DNA of 64,000 nt, taken from assembly GCA_032716605.1 (NCBI GenBank), contig CM064519.1, positions 20,500,148 through 20,564,147 of the forward strand, read 5' to 3'. Positions 1 to 11,950 of this stretch are shown piece by piece. The stretch is from Paralithodes platypus (Eukaryota; Arthropoda; Malacostraca; Decapoda; Lithodidae). A program made the translations under genes and the position numbers. The notes beneath the pieces were generated by a model, which was not told where the DNA came from, ran no database searches, and was given only the letters and a program-made list of their open reading frames with translations. How positions within the stretch are numbered: position 1 is the stretch's first letter; each line of letters begins with the position of its first letter.

Positions 1-245
1 CCTTGTCAATAATAATACCTTTCGTGCTATTTAGGTGTCGATTTTTTTTCTTGGCGAACGATAGTGAGCCTGTAATTTTTAAAGAACCGGCCTTCGGCCA
101 GGACATTTTTCTACCGATAAATGTAAACATTAATCTAGAAGTTGGATTTAATGGATGATTATTTAAGTTTGATGGAGGTCTAGGCAGGAAACTAGAAACA
201 TAATAAATAAATGAAAAAATCGACTAAAATGTGAACCATCCCCCC
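1..245 (+). mobile_element. TTAA-MITE, copy cut by window edge
   Basis: Right-hand part of a short non-autonomous element repeated about 15 times in this window. Diagnostic blocks in order: a 'ggcgaacgatagtgagcc' segment, a CCGGCCTTCGGCC hairpin-like block, 'tttttctaccgataaa', then 'gatggaggtctaggcagga' and an AT-rich tail ending in a C-run followed by TTAA (246-249). It has no coding capacity. The left end lies outside the window. TTAA target duplication is typical of piggyBac-type transposition, but no transposase is present, so that link is inference. Confidence 0.8.
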
Positions 246-282
246 TTAAAATGGACATAGTATACGCATTTGCTTACCTCAC

Positions 283-1473
283 AGCCCCCAGTCTTCACAA
301 CCCCCCCCAGTCTTCACAACCCCCCCAGTCTTCACAACCCCCCGTCTTCACAACCCCCACAGTCTTCACAACCCCCACAGTCTTCACAACCCCCACAGTC
401 TTCACAACCCCCCCAGTCTTCACAGCCCACAGTCTTCACAACCCCCCCGTCTTCACAACCCCCCAGTCTTCACAACCCCCACAGTCTTCACAACCCCCCC
501 AGTCTTCACAACCCCCCCAGTCTTCACAGCCCACAGTCTTCACAACCCCCCCAGTCTTCACAACCCCCCAGTCTTCACAACCCCCCCCCCAGTCTTCACA
601 ACCCCCCCCAGTCTTCACAACCCCCCCAGTCTTCAACCCCCCACAGTCTTCACAACCCCCCCAGTCTTCACAACCCCCCCAGTCTTCACAACCCCCCTAG
701 TCTTCACAACCCCCACAGTCTTCACAACCCCCACAGTCTTCACAACCCCCCCAGTCTTCACAACCCCCCAGTCTTCACAACCCCCCAGTCTTCACACCCC
801 CCCTTCAGTCTTCACAACCCCCACAGTCTTCACAACCCCCACAGTCTTCCCACCCCCCCAGTCTTCACAACCCCCACAGTCTTCACAACCCCCACAGTCT
901 TCACAACCCCCACAGTCTTCACAACCCCCCCAGTCTTCACAACCCCCACAGTCTTCACAACCCCCACAGTCTTCACAACCCCCCCAGTCTTCACAACCCC
1001 CACAGTCTTCACAACCCCCACAGTCTTCACAACCCCCACAGTCTTCACAACCCCCCCCGTCTCCACAACCCCCACAGTCTTCACAACCCCCCCAGTCTTC
1101 ACAACCCCACAGTCTTCACAACCCCCCCAGTCTTCACAACCCCCACAGTCTTCACAACCCCCCCAGTCTTCACAACCCCCACAGTCTTCACAACCCCCAC
1201 AGTCTTCACAACCCCCACAGTCTTCATAACCCCCACAGTCTTCACAACCCCCCCAGTCTTCACAACCCCCACAGTCTTCACAACCCCCACAGTCTTCACA
1301 ACCCCCACAGTCTTCACAACCCCCCCAGTCTTCACAACCCCCACAGTCTTCTCAACCCCCACAGTCATCACAAACCCCCCAGTCTTCACAACCCCCACAG
1401 TCTTCACAACCCCCACAGTCTTCACAACCCCCCCACTCTTCACAACCCCCACAGTCTTCACAGTCCCCACAGT
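283..1473. repeat. ~18 bp tandem array, C-rich
   Basis: About 65 copies of a unit reading cagtcttcacaaccccc, with variable C-run length (five to nine C) and CCCA or CCCC junctions. The array starts about 35 bases after the end of the first TTAA-MITE. Long open frames on both strands here are array read-through. Confidence 0.97.
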
Positions 1474-1786
1474 AGCCGCGTGTCCAACATTCTTTGCATT
1501 CGGATTGGTTTGATTGATGGCTACATATGAACCATTGCGGACAATCGGAAACTCTTGACAGGGCCCGTCAATATCAATTATAATCCTTACTATCCCTACC
1601 GGGTACTCTGGATGGTGTCTTTGAACGATAATAAGCAGTTAAATGTGACTCCAACACAATATTTCAATGGGTGAAGTCGCCTATTAACCACTTGTGAGTT
1701 TCGGGTTATAGGAAGGTTCAAATTGAAGGCAGCGATATTAAATCACAATAAGTACAAGATAGAACTCGTTTGTATTACACTCACAA
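1474..1786. other. Unassigned single-copy-looking DNA
   Basis: No convincing gene, RNA or repeat was recognised in this stretch. Confidence 0.4.
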
Positions 1787-1971
1787 GTACTGTATATCAA
1801 ACCATATTCAACATACTGTATATCAAACCATATTCAACATACTGTATATTCAACATACTGTATATTCAACATACTGTATATTCAACATACTGTATATTCA
1901 ACATACTGTATATTCAACATACTGTATATTCAACATACTGTATATCAAACCATATTCAACATACTGTATAT
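1787..1971. repeat. 16/26 bp tandem array
   Basis: Units of tattcaacatactgta (16 bp) are tandem in the middle, with a 26 bp variant carrying an extra 'tatcaaacca' at both edges. The array is two-tiered and AT-rich. Confidence 0.93.
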
Positions 1972-2030
1972 TCCATGCATCACAAACTCACATATATGTG
2001 TACATTTGTTAATATCTAAAGTTTGAAAAT

Positions 2031-2100
2031 TATTAGAGCTAAGCGTTATCGCACTTGGCTCGTGCATGGAAGGCCCCAGGTTCGATCCCCGGCTATACCA
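2031..2100 (+). other. tRNA-like sequence (SINE head or tRNA pseudogene)
   Basis: A near-consensus RNA polymerase III B box, GGTTCGATCC (2079-2088), sits in a T-arm-like context with CCAGG/CCCGG stems (one mismatch) and ends 'ctatacca'. The upstream half has no clean A box, and the acceptor ends do not pair. It is best read as a SINE head or a decayed tRNA, not a functional tRNA. Confidence 0.4.
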
Positions 2101-2414
2101 CTATAATTTTATTGACCTACGGGCACGGTTTTCAATACTCCTTGCTGCAAGCATTGAAGGACATTAGAGGTGCAAGACGCCAATGTCACATGTACACATG
2201 TACAGTATATGCTCGCACCTGATTAGTATGATCGATGGTCAAACTAATTACACTGGTTACAGACTACATTCACATCCAAAACCATTCCAACAGTACAATA
2301 GTATCCCACATGCATCCCCACACACTATACACACCAATATGTGGCTTACGCAACCCTTCCCCTTGAACAGAACCTAGATAATTGAATGAGTAGCCTTGGC
2401 ATATGGAAGCATAT

Positions 2415-2579
2415 GAAGGAGATTAATTCGCGTCCACCCCCTCTTGGGGATTAGGGCGCCTGGCAATAGATAGATAGACTGGCAATGGACAGACTATAAC
2501 CTTCACATTAAGTCCTTTTTAAACTGTAATATTTTCCTTAGCGGAAGAATGAAACCAAACAAATAATCCTGTGAGTAAT
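2415..2579 (+). repeat. Dispersed repeat 'GGCAATAG' family, copy 1
   Basis: Shares ordered blocks with 5080-5260: 'cttggggattagg', 'tggcaatagatagataga', 'ctataacctt', 'aagtcctttttaaact', 'gaagaatgaaac' and a shared end 'agtaatatgg'. It is non-coding. Its left part resembles the ends of the FB1 foldback family. Confidence 0.65.
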
Positions 2580-2798
2580 ATGGCAAAGGTTCTGCATGAG
2601 AGCTGGAATGAAGTGAAGAGCAGAGAGGACATGGAAGTGGCATATGTTGTAGGACTGGAAGGATCTGAGGATGAGAGGGTGTTTGAAATACTGGAAGTAA
2701 TGAAGGAATATTTGAAGAGTCTCTCGGCAAGGAGGTTGGCGAATATGAGAGAGAGGGGGAGAGGGAGAAGGGGGGGGGGGGGGAGGAGCCTGGAGTGA
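2580..2798 (+). CDS. Small open frame, hypothetical, unrecognised
   Basis: The frame is 72 codons from ATG, beginning MAKVLHESWNEVKSRED. It is acidic and helix-prone over about residues 1-55, then runs into an Arg/Gly tail encoded by a GAGAGGGGG purine tract. The first 55 residues look more protein-like than most frames here, but there is no recognised domain, promoter or splice signal. It starts exactly where the flanking dispersed repeat ends. It could be an exon fragment or chance. Confidence 0.15.
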   Translation: MAKVLHESWNEVKSREDMEVAYVVGLEGSEDERVFEILEVMKEYLKSLSARRLANMRERGRGRRGGGGRSLE

Positions 2799-3029
2799 AA
2801 CAGTGTGGAGTACTTTATATATTTTTGAAAATGTAGGTATTATTAGTATAATTATTGTTTTCTTTTGTTTGCTCCTTAAACTAAAAGTTTCTCAAAATAT
2901 ATATTTTCCCCTCCTTTCCTACTGCTGTCTCATACCTTTTCCTTGGGGGAGGAAGCCGTTAAAAAGACGCGTTCGGCGGGGAACCTCTACTCGACAACCG
3001 ACTCCGAAAGATGAAGAGGAAGCAGACAA

Positions 3030-3244
3030 TTAACCCCTTCAAAACGATGACGCCTTTTAACCCTTGAATCTGGCTAACAGTAGACGATTTTATGCAGTTT
3101 AAGAAGACCCTATGCTATTCGGAGGGTTTATTGGGATCGTTTTAACCCCTTTTGAGTCCTAGAGGTAGACTACAAAATACAGAAAATCGTCTAATAGTAA
3201 CCAAAATATGAAGGAAATGACGTTATGGTGGTGAAGGTGTTACT
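3030..3244. mobile_element. FB1 foldback element
   Basis: A short imperfect inverted-repeat element. It starts TTAACCCCTTC and contains 'agacgattttatgcagttt' in the left arm and the complementary 'aaaatcgtctaatagtaac' in the right arm. Related copies lie near 43190, 46085, 49998, 56823, 58037, 58755 and 62727. It is non-coding. Confidence 0.7.
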
Positions 3245-3349
3245 ATCCCCCTCCAAATATTGTAGACTCATATTTGCCAAGGTGTTCCCCCAAGCCATGC
3301 CTCCAAGCCCGGGTCGGGGAGCATGGAGAGTATTGACCTGTCGCCTTAA

Positions 3350-3649
3350 AGGGGGACGGCCCTATTTATGTACGTATTTATTGATCTTTTTAATATTTGT
3401 ATTTCCTTCCTAGACCTCCATCAAACTTTAAAAAACACCTCCAAGACCCCCCTTCAAGTTAAATTTGTAAACAAATTATCGATAAGGTCTTAATATTAGC
3501 AACGGTTTGAATACTAGTAAAAACAAAACATAAATGGGGTGAACAATTATATAATCGCCAAACTAATGGGGCAAGCGTCTTAAAATCTCAGAACTAATGG
3601 GGCTAAGCCTGAGGGAGAAGAGGGGCCAACAACAGCAACTTTCCCCCCC
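3350..3649 (-). mobile_element. TTAA-MITE, reverse orientation, about full length
   Basis: Flanked by TTAA on both sides (3346-3349 and 3650-3653). Read on the plus strand it runs from the 'cctagacctccatcaaactt' end to 'ctaatggggctaagcctgag' and a C-run. The central GC hairpin section is missing, and the aligned blocks jump from 'aaatttgta' to 'aaggtcttaatattagc', so it is an internal deletion derivative. Confidence 0.82.
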
Positions 3650-3802
3650 TTAAAGAGCCACTCCAACACACACCCACTCGGCCAGAACTCTACCAAAGGT
3701 ACTTTATACAACCCACTTCTCACCTAGTATACAGTACATAGCCTAGTATACAGTACATAGCCAAAGGTGGACATCAATATTAACCAACCTAGTTTAACTT
3801 AA

Positions 3803-4159
3803 GGGGAGATGGGTCGTTTTTCTGGTCCCCATTTTTCCTCATGCTTAGCCCCATTAGTTTTTAGATTTTAAGACGTTTGCACCATTATTTTGTCGATTTT
3901 AAGACCTTCCGCCCCATTTTCTTGTCAATTAAGACCTTTCGTGCTATTTAGATGTTTTTTTTTTTCTTCTGGCGAACAATAGTGAGCCTGTAATTTTGAA
4001 AGAACGGGCTTTCGGCCGGAACATTTTTCTACCGAAAAAATTTACAATTAATCTAAGAGGGATCTAATGGATTTTTTTTTTTTTTAGGTCTAGGGAGGAA
4101 ACTAGAAACATTAAATAAATGAAAAAAAAAAATAGGTAAAAAAGTTAACCTTCCCCCCC
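3803..4159 (+). mobile_element. TTAA-MITE, full length
   Basis: A complete copy between TTAA sites at 3799-3802 and 4160-4163. The left end is GGGGAGATGG and the right end CCTTCCCCCCC, an inexact inverted repeat. The left half contains about four diverged tandem units of ~31 bp built on 'cccattagtttttagatttt' and 'aagacctt', followed by the GC hairpin block and the AT-rich tail. It lies about 150 bp from the copy at 3350-3649 and in the opposite orientation. Confidence 0.85.
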
Positions 4160-4196
4160 TTAACTTAATCAAAGATTATTTAAATTAATCGAAACT

Positions 4197-4340
4197 ATAG
4201 TCTGTTTTTTTCCTCCATTATCGGTAAATTGCTATGTCCTTATCATTATTTCTCAGCTATTACGAAAACTTCGCAGCGAAATGTGTAATTAATTAAGAAA
4301 CCCTGACATAAATATGACGCAAAGACATAGGGTAGAAAAG
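4197..4340 (+). mobile_element. MITE-B, left part only
   Basis: It begins 'actatagtctgttttttt' and continues with 'ttctcagctattacgaaaac', 'cagcgaaatgtgtaat' and 'gacataaatatgacgcaaag', matching in order the fuller copies at 29745-29961 and 61486-61676. No right terminal inverted repeat is seen. Confidence 0.6.
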
Positions 4341-5079
4341 TGTCGTTCATAATCTACCCATTTAAAGGTATATTGATGGTAATATACCCTACTAATATAA
4401 AGACAAAAATTAAATCACTATCAATACCCAATGCTCTTATTTGCCTTTTTCACACCCAATATTTATTTACACCACATGGAATCAGTCCCATGAGAAGAGT
4501 TGTTGCCATACTGTACGAACGGTGAAAATTGGACTGCATATAATATCCTTGCGTCCCGGCACCCGACTCAACTAGTGGAGTTGGTCTGATCAGGGGCTGC
4601 AATCCGGATATACTCGTGATAGCTCAGTTGCTCGGTTTCTGGGTTACCAATAACATCGGCAGAGGCAGGCTCAAAGGATTCTGGATGACCCCAATAGATC
4701 CCTGTGCATTTTAGTCATGTATTTGTATTATGTGATATATACGGCATAAGACTGTACTGTACATGTACACAGTAAAACATAGAACTGTATAATTAAGACA
4801 TGTATTTAAGTTGGGAATATTCACAGTGTTTTATCTTTAAACATTTGATATACTTTAATATCATCATATTAAATGGGTTCAGCACTACCAATCTACCTTT
4901 AGAGGGTATATTATTATGGAGACTTAGATTTTTACCTTTTGTATAACTATTAATGTTTGCAGTGTAAAGAACGGGTCAAATGTATGTCAAGCTGATAAGG
5001 TAAACGCAATTTTTCAATATTGGAGATAAGAGAATAACGTAAATTCAGATATAGGTGTGATAATTAAATTTGTTCTTAA
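4341..5079. other. AT-rich DNA without a recognised gene
   Basis: Only short chance frames are present. A weak A-box-like 'tagctcagttgctcgg' occurs near 4620 without a B box. Confidence 0.4.
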
Positions 5080-5260
5080 CCCCTTCAAGCAGACGATTGT
5101 CTTTCGCGGAAACCCCCTTTTGGGGATTACCATGTCTGGCAATAGGTAGATAGATAAATAAACTATAACCTCATTAAGGTCTTTCTTAAACTATATATAA
5201 TTGCTAGCTGAAGAATGAAACGGAGCAAATAATCATATCAGTAATATGGGTTCTTTAAAG
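5080..5260 (+). repeat. Dispersed repeat 'GGCAATAG' family, copy 2
   Basis: Collinear with 2415-2579: 'ttttggggattacc', 'ctggcaataggtagatag', 'ctataacctc', 'aaggtctttcttaaact', 'gaagaatgaaac' and 'agtaatatgg'. It starts with TTAACCCCTTCAAG. Confidence 0.65.
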
Positions 5261-6340
<1,080 letters not shown>

Positions 6341-6410
6341 TTAAGTTAAGATAAAGGGGATAGGTCTAAAGAAGACTGCGGTGAACAAGGGTAGATGAAA
6401 CACAGACATT

Positions 6411-6758
6411 TTAACATAAAATGTTTGTGACAACTGGATTTAAACTGTTGTAGATTGCAAGTTTGTGGAAAGCAACTCCAAGAAAGTGATTTCCAGAGTG
6501 TAGTAGTTCTGGGAATAAATCAATTTTGATAGGCAAAAGTTCTACATCATGGCTGCTTCCAGCTGCCCTAGTACTGCGGGAAAAGATGTAGAAAGTTGGC
6601 ACAATCGAAGCAAGTTCCTCAGAACAATTATTGTTGTGATAATATATGTAGAATAATGCAAGAGCTGCAACATCTCTCAGTACGATTAATGGAGGATGGT
6701 CCAGCAAGATTGCAGAGTTATTGATTAATCTAATAGTTGTATTGTTAATTTTGTCCAT
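6411..6758 (-). pseudogene. LINE reverse-transcriptase C-terminal fragment
   Basis: The minus-strand frame of 115 codons contains the block 'LRDVAALALFYIYYHNNNCS' followed by 'EELASIVP' and 'RSTRAAGSSHDVELLP'. This resembles the region after the catalytic domain in non-LTR retrotransposon ORF2 proteins, where RR.VA.L.LFY..Y...C.EEL...P and TR.A..SH recur. No catalytic motif is included. It differs clearly from LINE-X and LINE-Y, so it is a third, older lineage. The identification rests on pattern memory, without alignment. Confidence 0.6.
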
Positions 6759-6858
6759 TTTGACATAGGCTTACAGAGAGCTAGATACATAAACAGCTAG
6801 ATTGATATATAGATAGACAGATATAATTATACTGTAAAATAGATTAATATATATAGTG

Positions 6859-7441
6859 AGAGTGAGTTAGAGGGGAGGGTACATGAGGGGCATATAACAG
6901 TGAGAGTGCGTGTGGGGGTACATGAGGGGTATATAACAGTGAGAGTGCGTGTGGGGGTACATGAGGGGTATATAACAGTGAGAGTGCGTGTGGGGGTACA
7001 TGAGGGGTATATAACAGTGAGAGTGCGTGTGGGGGTACATGAGGGGTATAACAGTGAGAGTGCGTGTGGGGGTACATGAGGGGTATATAACAGTGAGAGT
7101 GCGTGTGGGGGTACATGAGGGGTATATAACAGTGAGAGTGCGTGTGGGGGTACATGAGGGGTATATAACAGTGAGAGTGCGTGTGGGGGTACATGAGGGG
7201 TATATAACAGTGAGAGTGTGTGTGGGGGTACATGAGGGGTATATAACAGTGAGAGTGTGTGTGGGGGTACATGAGGGGTATATAACAGTGAGAGTGCGTG
7301 TGGGGGTACATGAGGGGTATATAACAGTGAGAGTGCGTGTGGGGGTACATGAGGGGTATATAACAGTGAGAGTGCGTGTGGGGGTACATGAGGGGTATAT
7401 AACAGTGAGAGTGCGTGTGGGGGTACATGAGGGGCATATAA
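6859..7441. repeat. 39 bp tandem array
   Basis: About 15 copies built on 'gagagtgcgtgtgggggt' and 'acatgaggggtatataaca'. Because 39 is divisible by three, open frames of about 150 and 197 codons exist on both strands; they are array read-through. Some units carry GTGTGTG in place of GTGCGTG, and one unit lacks two bases of the TATATA step. Confidence 0.97.
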
Positions 7442-7850
7442 GAGTGAACCTAAAGGGTACAGTGAGTTACAGACCGTTATGACCCTTACCCCCCTTCCCC
7501 TGACAGCAAGGACTAATTCAGTGTAGCCCTCAGTCTCTCTCTCTCACACACACATACACTTTCTCCCCTCTTTCTCTCCGTGCATCTCCTACCTGTTCAT
7601 CGTGGGAGAGAGAGAGAGAGAGAGAGAGAGTGTGCGAGATGAGATTTAGTTAGATAGATACCGTACATAATTTTACGGACAAAGATAGGTAGAGGTAGAC
7701 AGACAAAAAGACAAGAGGTAGAGAGACTAATTGAGGGGGTATATAAGGGTCAACGTAAAGGGTACAGAGGGTTACAGACCATTATGACCCCCCCCCCCCC
7801 CCGCCCCCTCTTGAGAGCAAAACAAATAGTGTAGCCCAGCCCCGGACACA
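7430..7850 (+). repeat. Diverged direct duplication flanking a GA/AGAT tract
   Basis: The block 'aaagggtacagtgagttaca' with 'gaccgttatgaccc' and later 'agtgtagccc' (7440-7530) recurs at 7750-7835 as 'aaagggtacagagggttaca', 'gaccattatgaccc' and 'tagtgtagccc'. A CA/TC/GA-rich stretch lies between the copies. Confidence 0.75.
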
Positions 7851-8316
7851 CCCCGGGTTCAACCACACCTAGGCTTTTATTGTTGTCAACCCACAATCTC
7901 GCTCTCTCTGTCTCTCTCTCATATCCTCATTCACTCCCGCAGACTATGAGGTCAACTCATTGAAGTTTTCAACATACTTAATGGGTTTCACAATGTGGAT
8001 TACAGTACAATATTTAACCTAAATATAAATACCGTACAACATGCAACAATGGCTGGAAGTTAAAATTAATAAGGTTCAGCACTAGCATGCACTTAACTTT
8101 TTCACATATAAGATTTGATCTACCTGGAATAAACTTCTCTCAGAAGTTGTAAATAGTTTTTCAGCAGCGTAGTTCAAGAAGAACGTGGGTAGTATTATGA
8201 TCACACTCCGTAATGAGTGTAGTGCACTACACAGTCTCTTTCTTTGCACTTCCAGTATCTTCCCAAAATACTAACTATATCTTGTAACTCCTTGTAACTA
8301 ACTCTAACTCAAACTC
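7851..8316. other. No gene recognised
   Basis: Mixed AT-rich sequence with a short TC tract. Nothing supported. Confidence 0.35.
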
Positions 8317-8373
8317 GGTGTGTGTGTGTGTGTGTGTGTGCGTGTGTGTGTGTGTTTGTGTATGTGTGTGTGT
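8317..8373. repeat. (GT)n microsatellite
   Basis: GT dinucleotides with a few interruptions. Confidence 0.97.
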
Positions 8374-8539
8374 ACCCACCATTCCTTTAAACCTACGGTA
8401 TCATCCTTTACACGTATTCCCTTCCATCATTCCTTACCTTTCCATTCACTCTTACTCTCTCCCTATACATAATTATCTTCCCTGTTCCAGTTACCTGCCC
8501 AATTCCTCACCCTCATCTCCAGTATTCCCTGCCATATTA

Positions 8540-9845
8540 ATTAACTGGTTCAAGTGCTACACCTCTCAACTCTCTCACCTTTCAACCATCGCAAGTTTTT
8601 CCTGTCTCACTTTCCACCTGTCATCTGTCACCTATCTTACCTGTCACAAATCACATGTCTCACGTGCTTCACCTCCCACCTGTACCACCTCCCATCAGTC
8701 TCACCTGCCACCTGTCTCGACTCCCACCCATCACGTCTTTCACCTGTCTCTCCTCCCACCCAGTCACGTCTCTCACCTGTCACCTATCTTACCTGTCACA
8801 AATCACATGTCTCACGTGCTTCACCTCCCACCTGTACCACCTCCCTCCAGTCTCACCTGTCTCGCCTCCCTCCAGTCTCACCTCTCACCTGTCCCTCCAG
8901 TCTCACCTGTCTCGCCTCCCTCCAGTCTCACCTCTCACCTGTCACGTCTGTCTCCAGTCTCTCCTCTCACCTGTCACGTCTGTCTCCAGTCTCTCCTCTC
9001 ACCTGTCACGTCTGTCACCTGTCTCTCCTCTCACCTGTCACTTGTCTCGCCTCCCACGCGTCCCGCCTCTCACCTGTCCCGCCTCTTACCTGTCTCGCCT
9101 CCCACCTGTACCGCCTTTCACCTGTCTCGCCTCCCAACCGTCCTGCCTCTCACTTGTCTCTCCTCTCACCTGTCCTGCCTCATACCTGTCTCGCCTCCCT
9201 CCTGTTCTGCCTCTCACCTGTCTCGCCTCCCACCTGTACCGCCTTTCACCTGTCACCTGTCTCGCCTCCCAACCGTCCTGCCTCTCACCTGTCCTGCCTC
9301 TTACCTGTCTCGTCTCCCACCTGTTCTGCCTCTCACCTCCCACCTGTACCGCCTTTCACCTGTCACCTGTCTCGCCTCCCAACCGTCCTGCCTCTCACCT
9401 GTCTCTCCTCTCACCTGTGCTGCCTCTTACCTGTCTCGCCTCCCACCTGTTCTGCCTCTCACCTGTCTCGCCTCCCACCTGTACCGCCTTTCACCTGTCT
9501 CACCTCCCAACTGTCCTGCCTCTCACCTCTCTCTCCTCTCACCTGTCCTGCCTCTTTACCTGTTCTGCCTCTCACCTGTCTCGCCTCCCAACCGACCTGC
9601 CTCTCACCTGTCTCTCCTCTCACCTGTCTCGCCTCCCACCTGTTCTGTCTCTCACCTGTCTCGCCTCCCACCTGTACCACCTTTCACCTGTCACCTGTCT
9701 CGCCTCCCAACCGTCCTGCCTCTCACCTGTCACCTGTCTTGCCTCCCACCCGTCCTGCCTCTCACCTGTCTCACCTCCCACCTGTTCTGCCTCTCACCTG
9801 TCTCACCTGTCACCCGTCTCTCTTCCCATCCGTCCCGCCTCTCAC
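8540..9845. repeat. Degenerate C/T-rich array (~15-30 bp period)
   Basis: Words such as 'ctcacctgtctcgcctccca' and 'cctgtcctgcctctcacctg' repeat in many variants. The plus strand is almost purine-free apart from single A and G positions. Three overlapping plus frames of more than 440 codons, and purine-rich minus frames, arise from this composition. Their products are low-complexity, so they are not annotated as genes. Confidence 0.93.
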
Positions 9846-10360
9846 ACAAATTCAAACGCCAGCAATACGAAAAATAATTTTAATATCTTGACATTTTTCA
9901 CGATCCTATTTAATCTTTACATATATTTCTGCCTGCAACTCAAATTCGCTCATGCAGACCCAACAAATGTAATTTCTTATTTCTGTTTTTTCCTGTAATC
10001 ATTGATGAATTTTGGAAATTATACTATAGGAAATTATGATTTTCACGTGTGTATTCATCTAACCTTTGTGAGAGCAATGTGTAATTGATAATATCTGATT
10101 AATACAATAAAAAATTAGAGGAATTGGAGTTGTTTTGTAATTTAATGTTATACATATTAAGTGAAAATCAAAACAATTTATTCAGCCGCTGACCGATTAT
10201 ATTTTTGTAAACTATTAATATATTATGTTTGACAAATGATATATCTATATTTATAATATTTCATAACGCAGTAGCTGAATCTCAAGCCATATTCTTAGTG
10301 ACGATATATTATGGCTCCTTTCACGCTTATACAATAAATCGTCATATTTAACCATCAAAT
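9846..10360. other. AT-rich spacer
   Basis: No gene or repeat recognised. Confidence 0.4.
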
Positions 10361-10970
10361 ACATTTTCAGGCAACACCATCATCACCACTAAATACATCC
10401 TCAAGCAACACAATCATCACCACCAAATACATCTTTATGCACCACCATCATCAACATCAAATAGCCATCCATCACCACCACATGTTTTCACCACCACAAT
10501 CATAGCCATCCATCACCACCACATGTTTTCACCACCACAATCATAAACAAACATGTTTTTAAGTACCACCACCATCATTTTGTTATCTGTCACCACCACC
10601 AACATACGATCCACTACCAACACTACCACTAACAACATCAGACTCCGATCCACTACCACCACCACCACCACCACCATCACCCTCCAACATCAGACTGCCA
10701 TCCACCACATCCATTACCACCACATCCTTCAAAATGCGATCCACCACCAACACTACCACCATCATCAAAATTCAATCCACCACCTCCACTTCCACCACAA
10801 TCAAACTGCGATCCACCACCACCATTAGCACCATCACCATCAAACTACGATCCACCACCAACACCACCATCAAACTGCAATCCACCACCACACCACCATA
10901 TTTCGATCCACCACCTCCTCCTCCACCACCAGCACCAGCCTTTACCAATATCCTCTTTGCTTCCTCCCCC
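10361..10970. repeat. CAC/CAT/CAA trinucleotide-derived array
   Basis: Degenerate units such as 'atccaccaccaacactacca' and 'ccaccaccatc'. The same element type recurs at 22040-22690. Confidence 0.92.
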
Positions 10971-10999
10971 TCCAAATGAACCTGCTGATAACTTCCTCC

Positions 11000-11950
11000 T
11001 CCCCTTACGTCCCTTGCTCAACACTCACCACACTCAACAATATTCAAGATCAAATATATCTACTCATCACCACTCAATCTCTACTTATGCCACTCACCAA
11101 CATTCAATCTTTAAGTGGGAGGTAGTTTCTTTTTCTGGACTAATGTTTAGCTCTCTTCGTTTTGAGATTTTAAGACGTTCGCTCCATTAGTTTATCGATT
11201 TGCAAAGCTTTCGTTCCATTTCTTTATCAATATCAAAACCTTTCGTGCCATTTAGGTGTCGATTTTTTCCTGGCGAGCAATAGCGAGCCTGTAATTTTGG
11301 CCGGTACATACAAAATATATCTCGAAGGGGGATCTTGAGAATTATTTATTAAGCTTGATGGAGGTCTAGGGAGGAAAATACTAAATACATAAATACACAG
11401 AACAAATCTAACCCTTAATGACTCTACTTATGCCTCACTCTCCACTCATTGCCACTTACTTTAGTCACCACACTTAATCTCAAATCACTCTATTCACCAC
11501 CATTCAATCTCCCCTTACCAGTCACCTCAGTCACTAATATTCAATCTCCAATCACTTCACTTATCACCGCAAAATGTCCACTCATCATCGCTCAATCACT
11601 CTATTCATCACCACTCAACGTCGATTCCTGCCCATTAACTTAAACTATCACTACTCAATGTACATTCATCACTATGCACTCCAATTATCACGCCTCGATT
11701 TCTACTCAACACAATCATCACAATTCAATTCCCAAGCACTATACTGTATCATCATTCAATCACTACTCATCACTACTCACTGCACTCCCCAATACTCAAT
11801 ACAATCATCATCACTACCTCTTCACCTATTAGTATCCACTCATCTGTCATGCTTCACTCATCTATCAACCTATCACTCTACATTCACTCTCCACTAACTC
11901 ACTATTCATGTATTACTAACCCCTCACCTATCAACATTCACCTATCACTC
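11000..11950. repeat. Degenerate CTCA/CAAT-rich array, interrupted by a MITE
   Basis: Words such as 'cactcaatctctactt', 'actcaccaacattcaatc' and 'tcatcaccactcaa' recur on both sides of the TTAA-MITE at 11115-11414, so the array was present before that insertion. Related words reappear at 12828-12845 next to another TTAA-MITE. Confidence 0.85.
11115..11414 (+). mobile_element. TTAA-MITE inserted in array
   Basis: A 300 bp copy between TTAA at 11111-11114 and TTAA at 11415-11418. It has the ~31 bp internal repeats, the 'ctggcgagcaatagcgagcc' block (hairpin partly lost), 'gatggaggtctagggaggaa' and an AT-rich tail ending in ACCC. Confidence 0.88.

Noticed and set aside
4600..4690. tRNA-like A box 'tagctcagttgctcgg'
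   Set aside because: No B box or cloverleaf could be found at the expected distance.
6844..7437. 197-codon minus-strand frame of Tyr-Pro-His-Thr-His-Ser repeats
   Set aside because: Created by the 39 bp array, whose length is divisible by three; the plus strand is equally open.
8318..9998. Three overlapping plus-strand frames of 445-519 codons, Ser/Pro/Leu/Cys-rich
   Set aside because: All three frames are open over a degenerate C/T-rich array because its words lack stops; the products are low-complexity and no frame is preferred.
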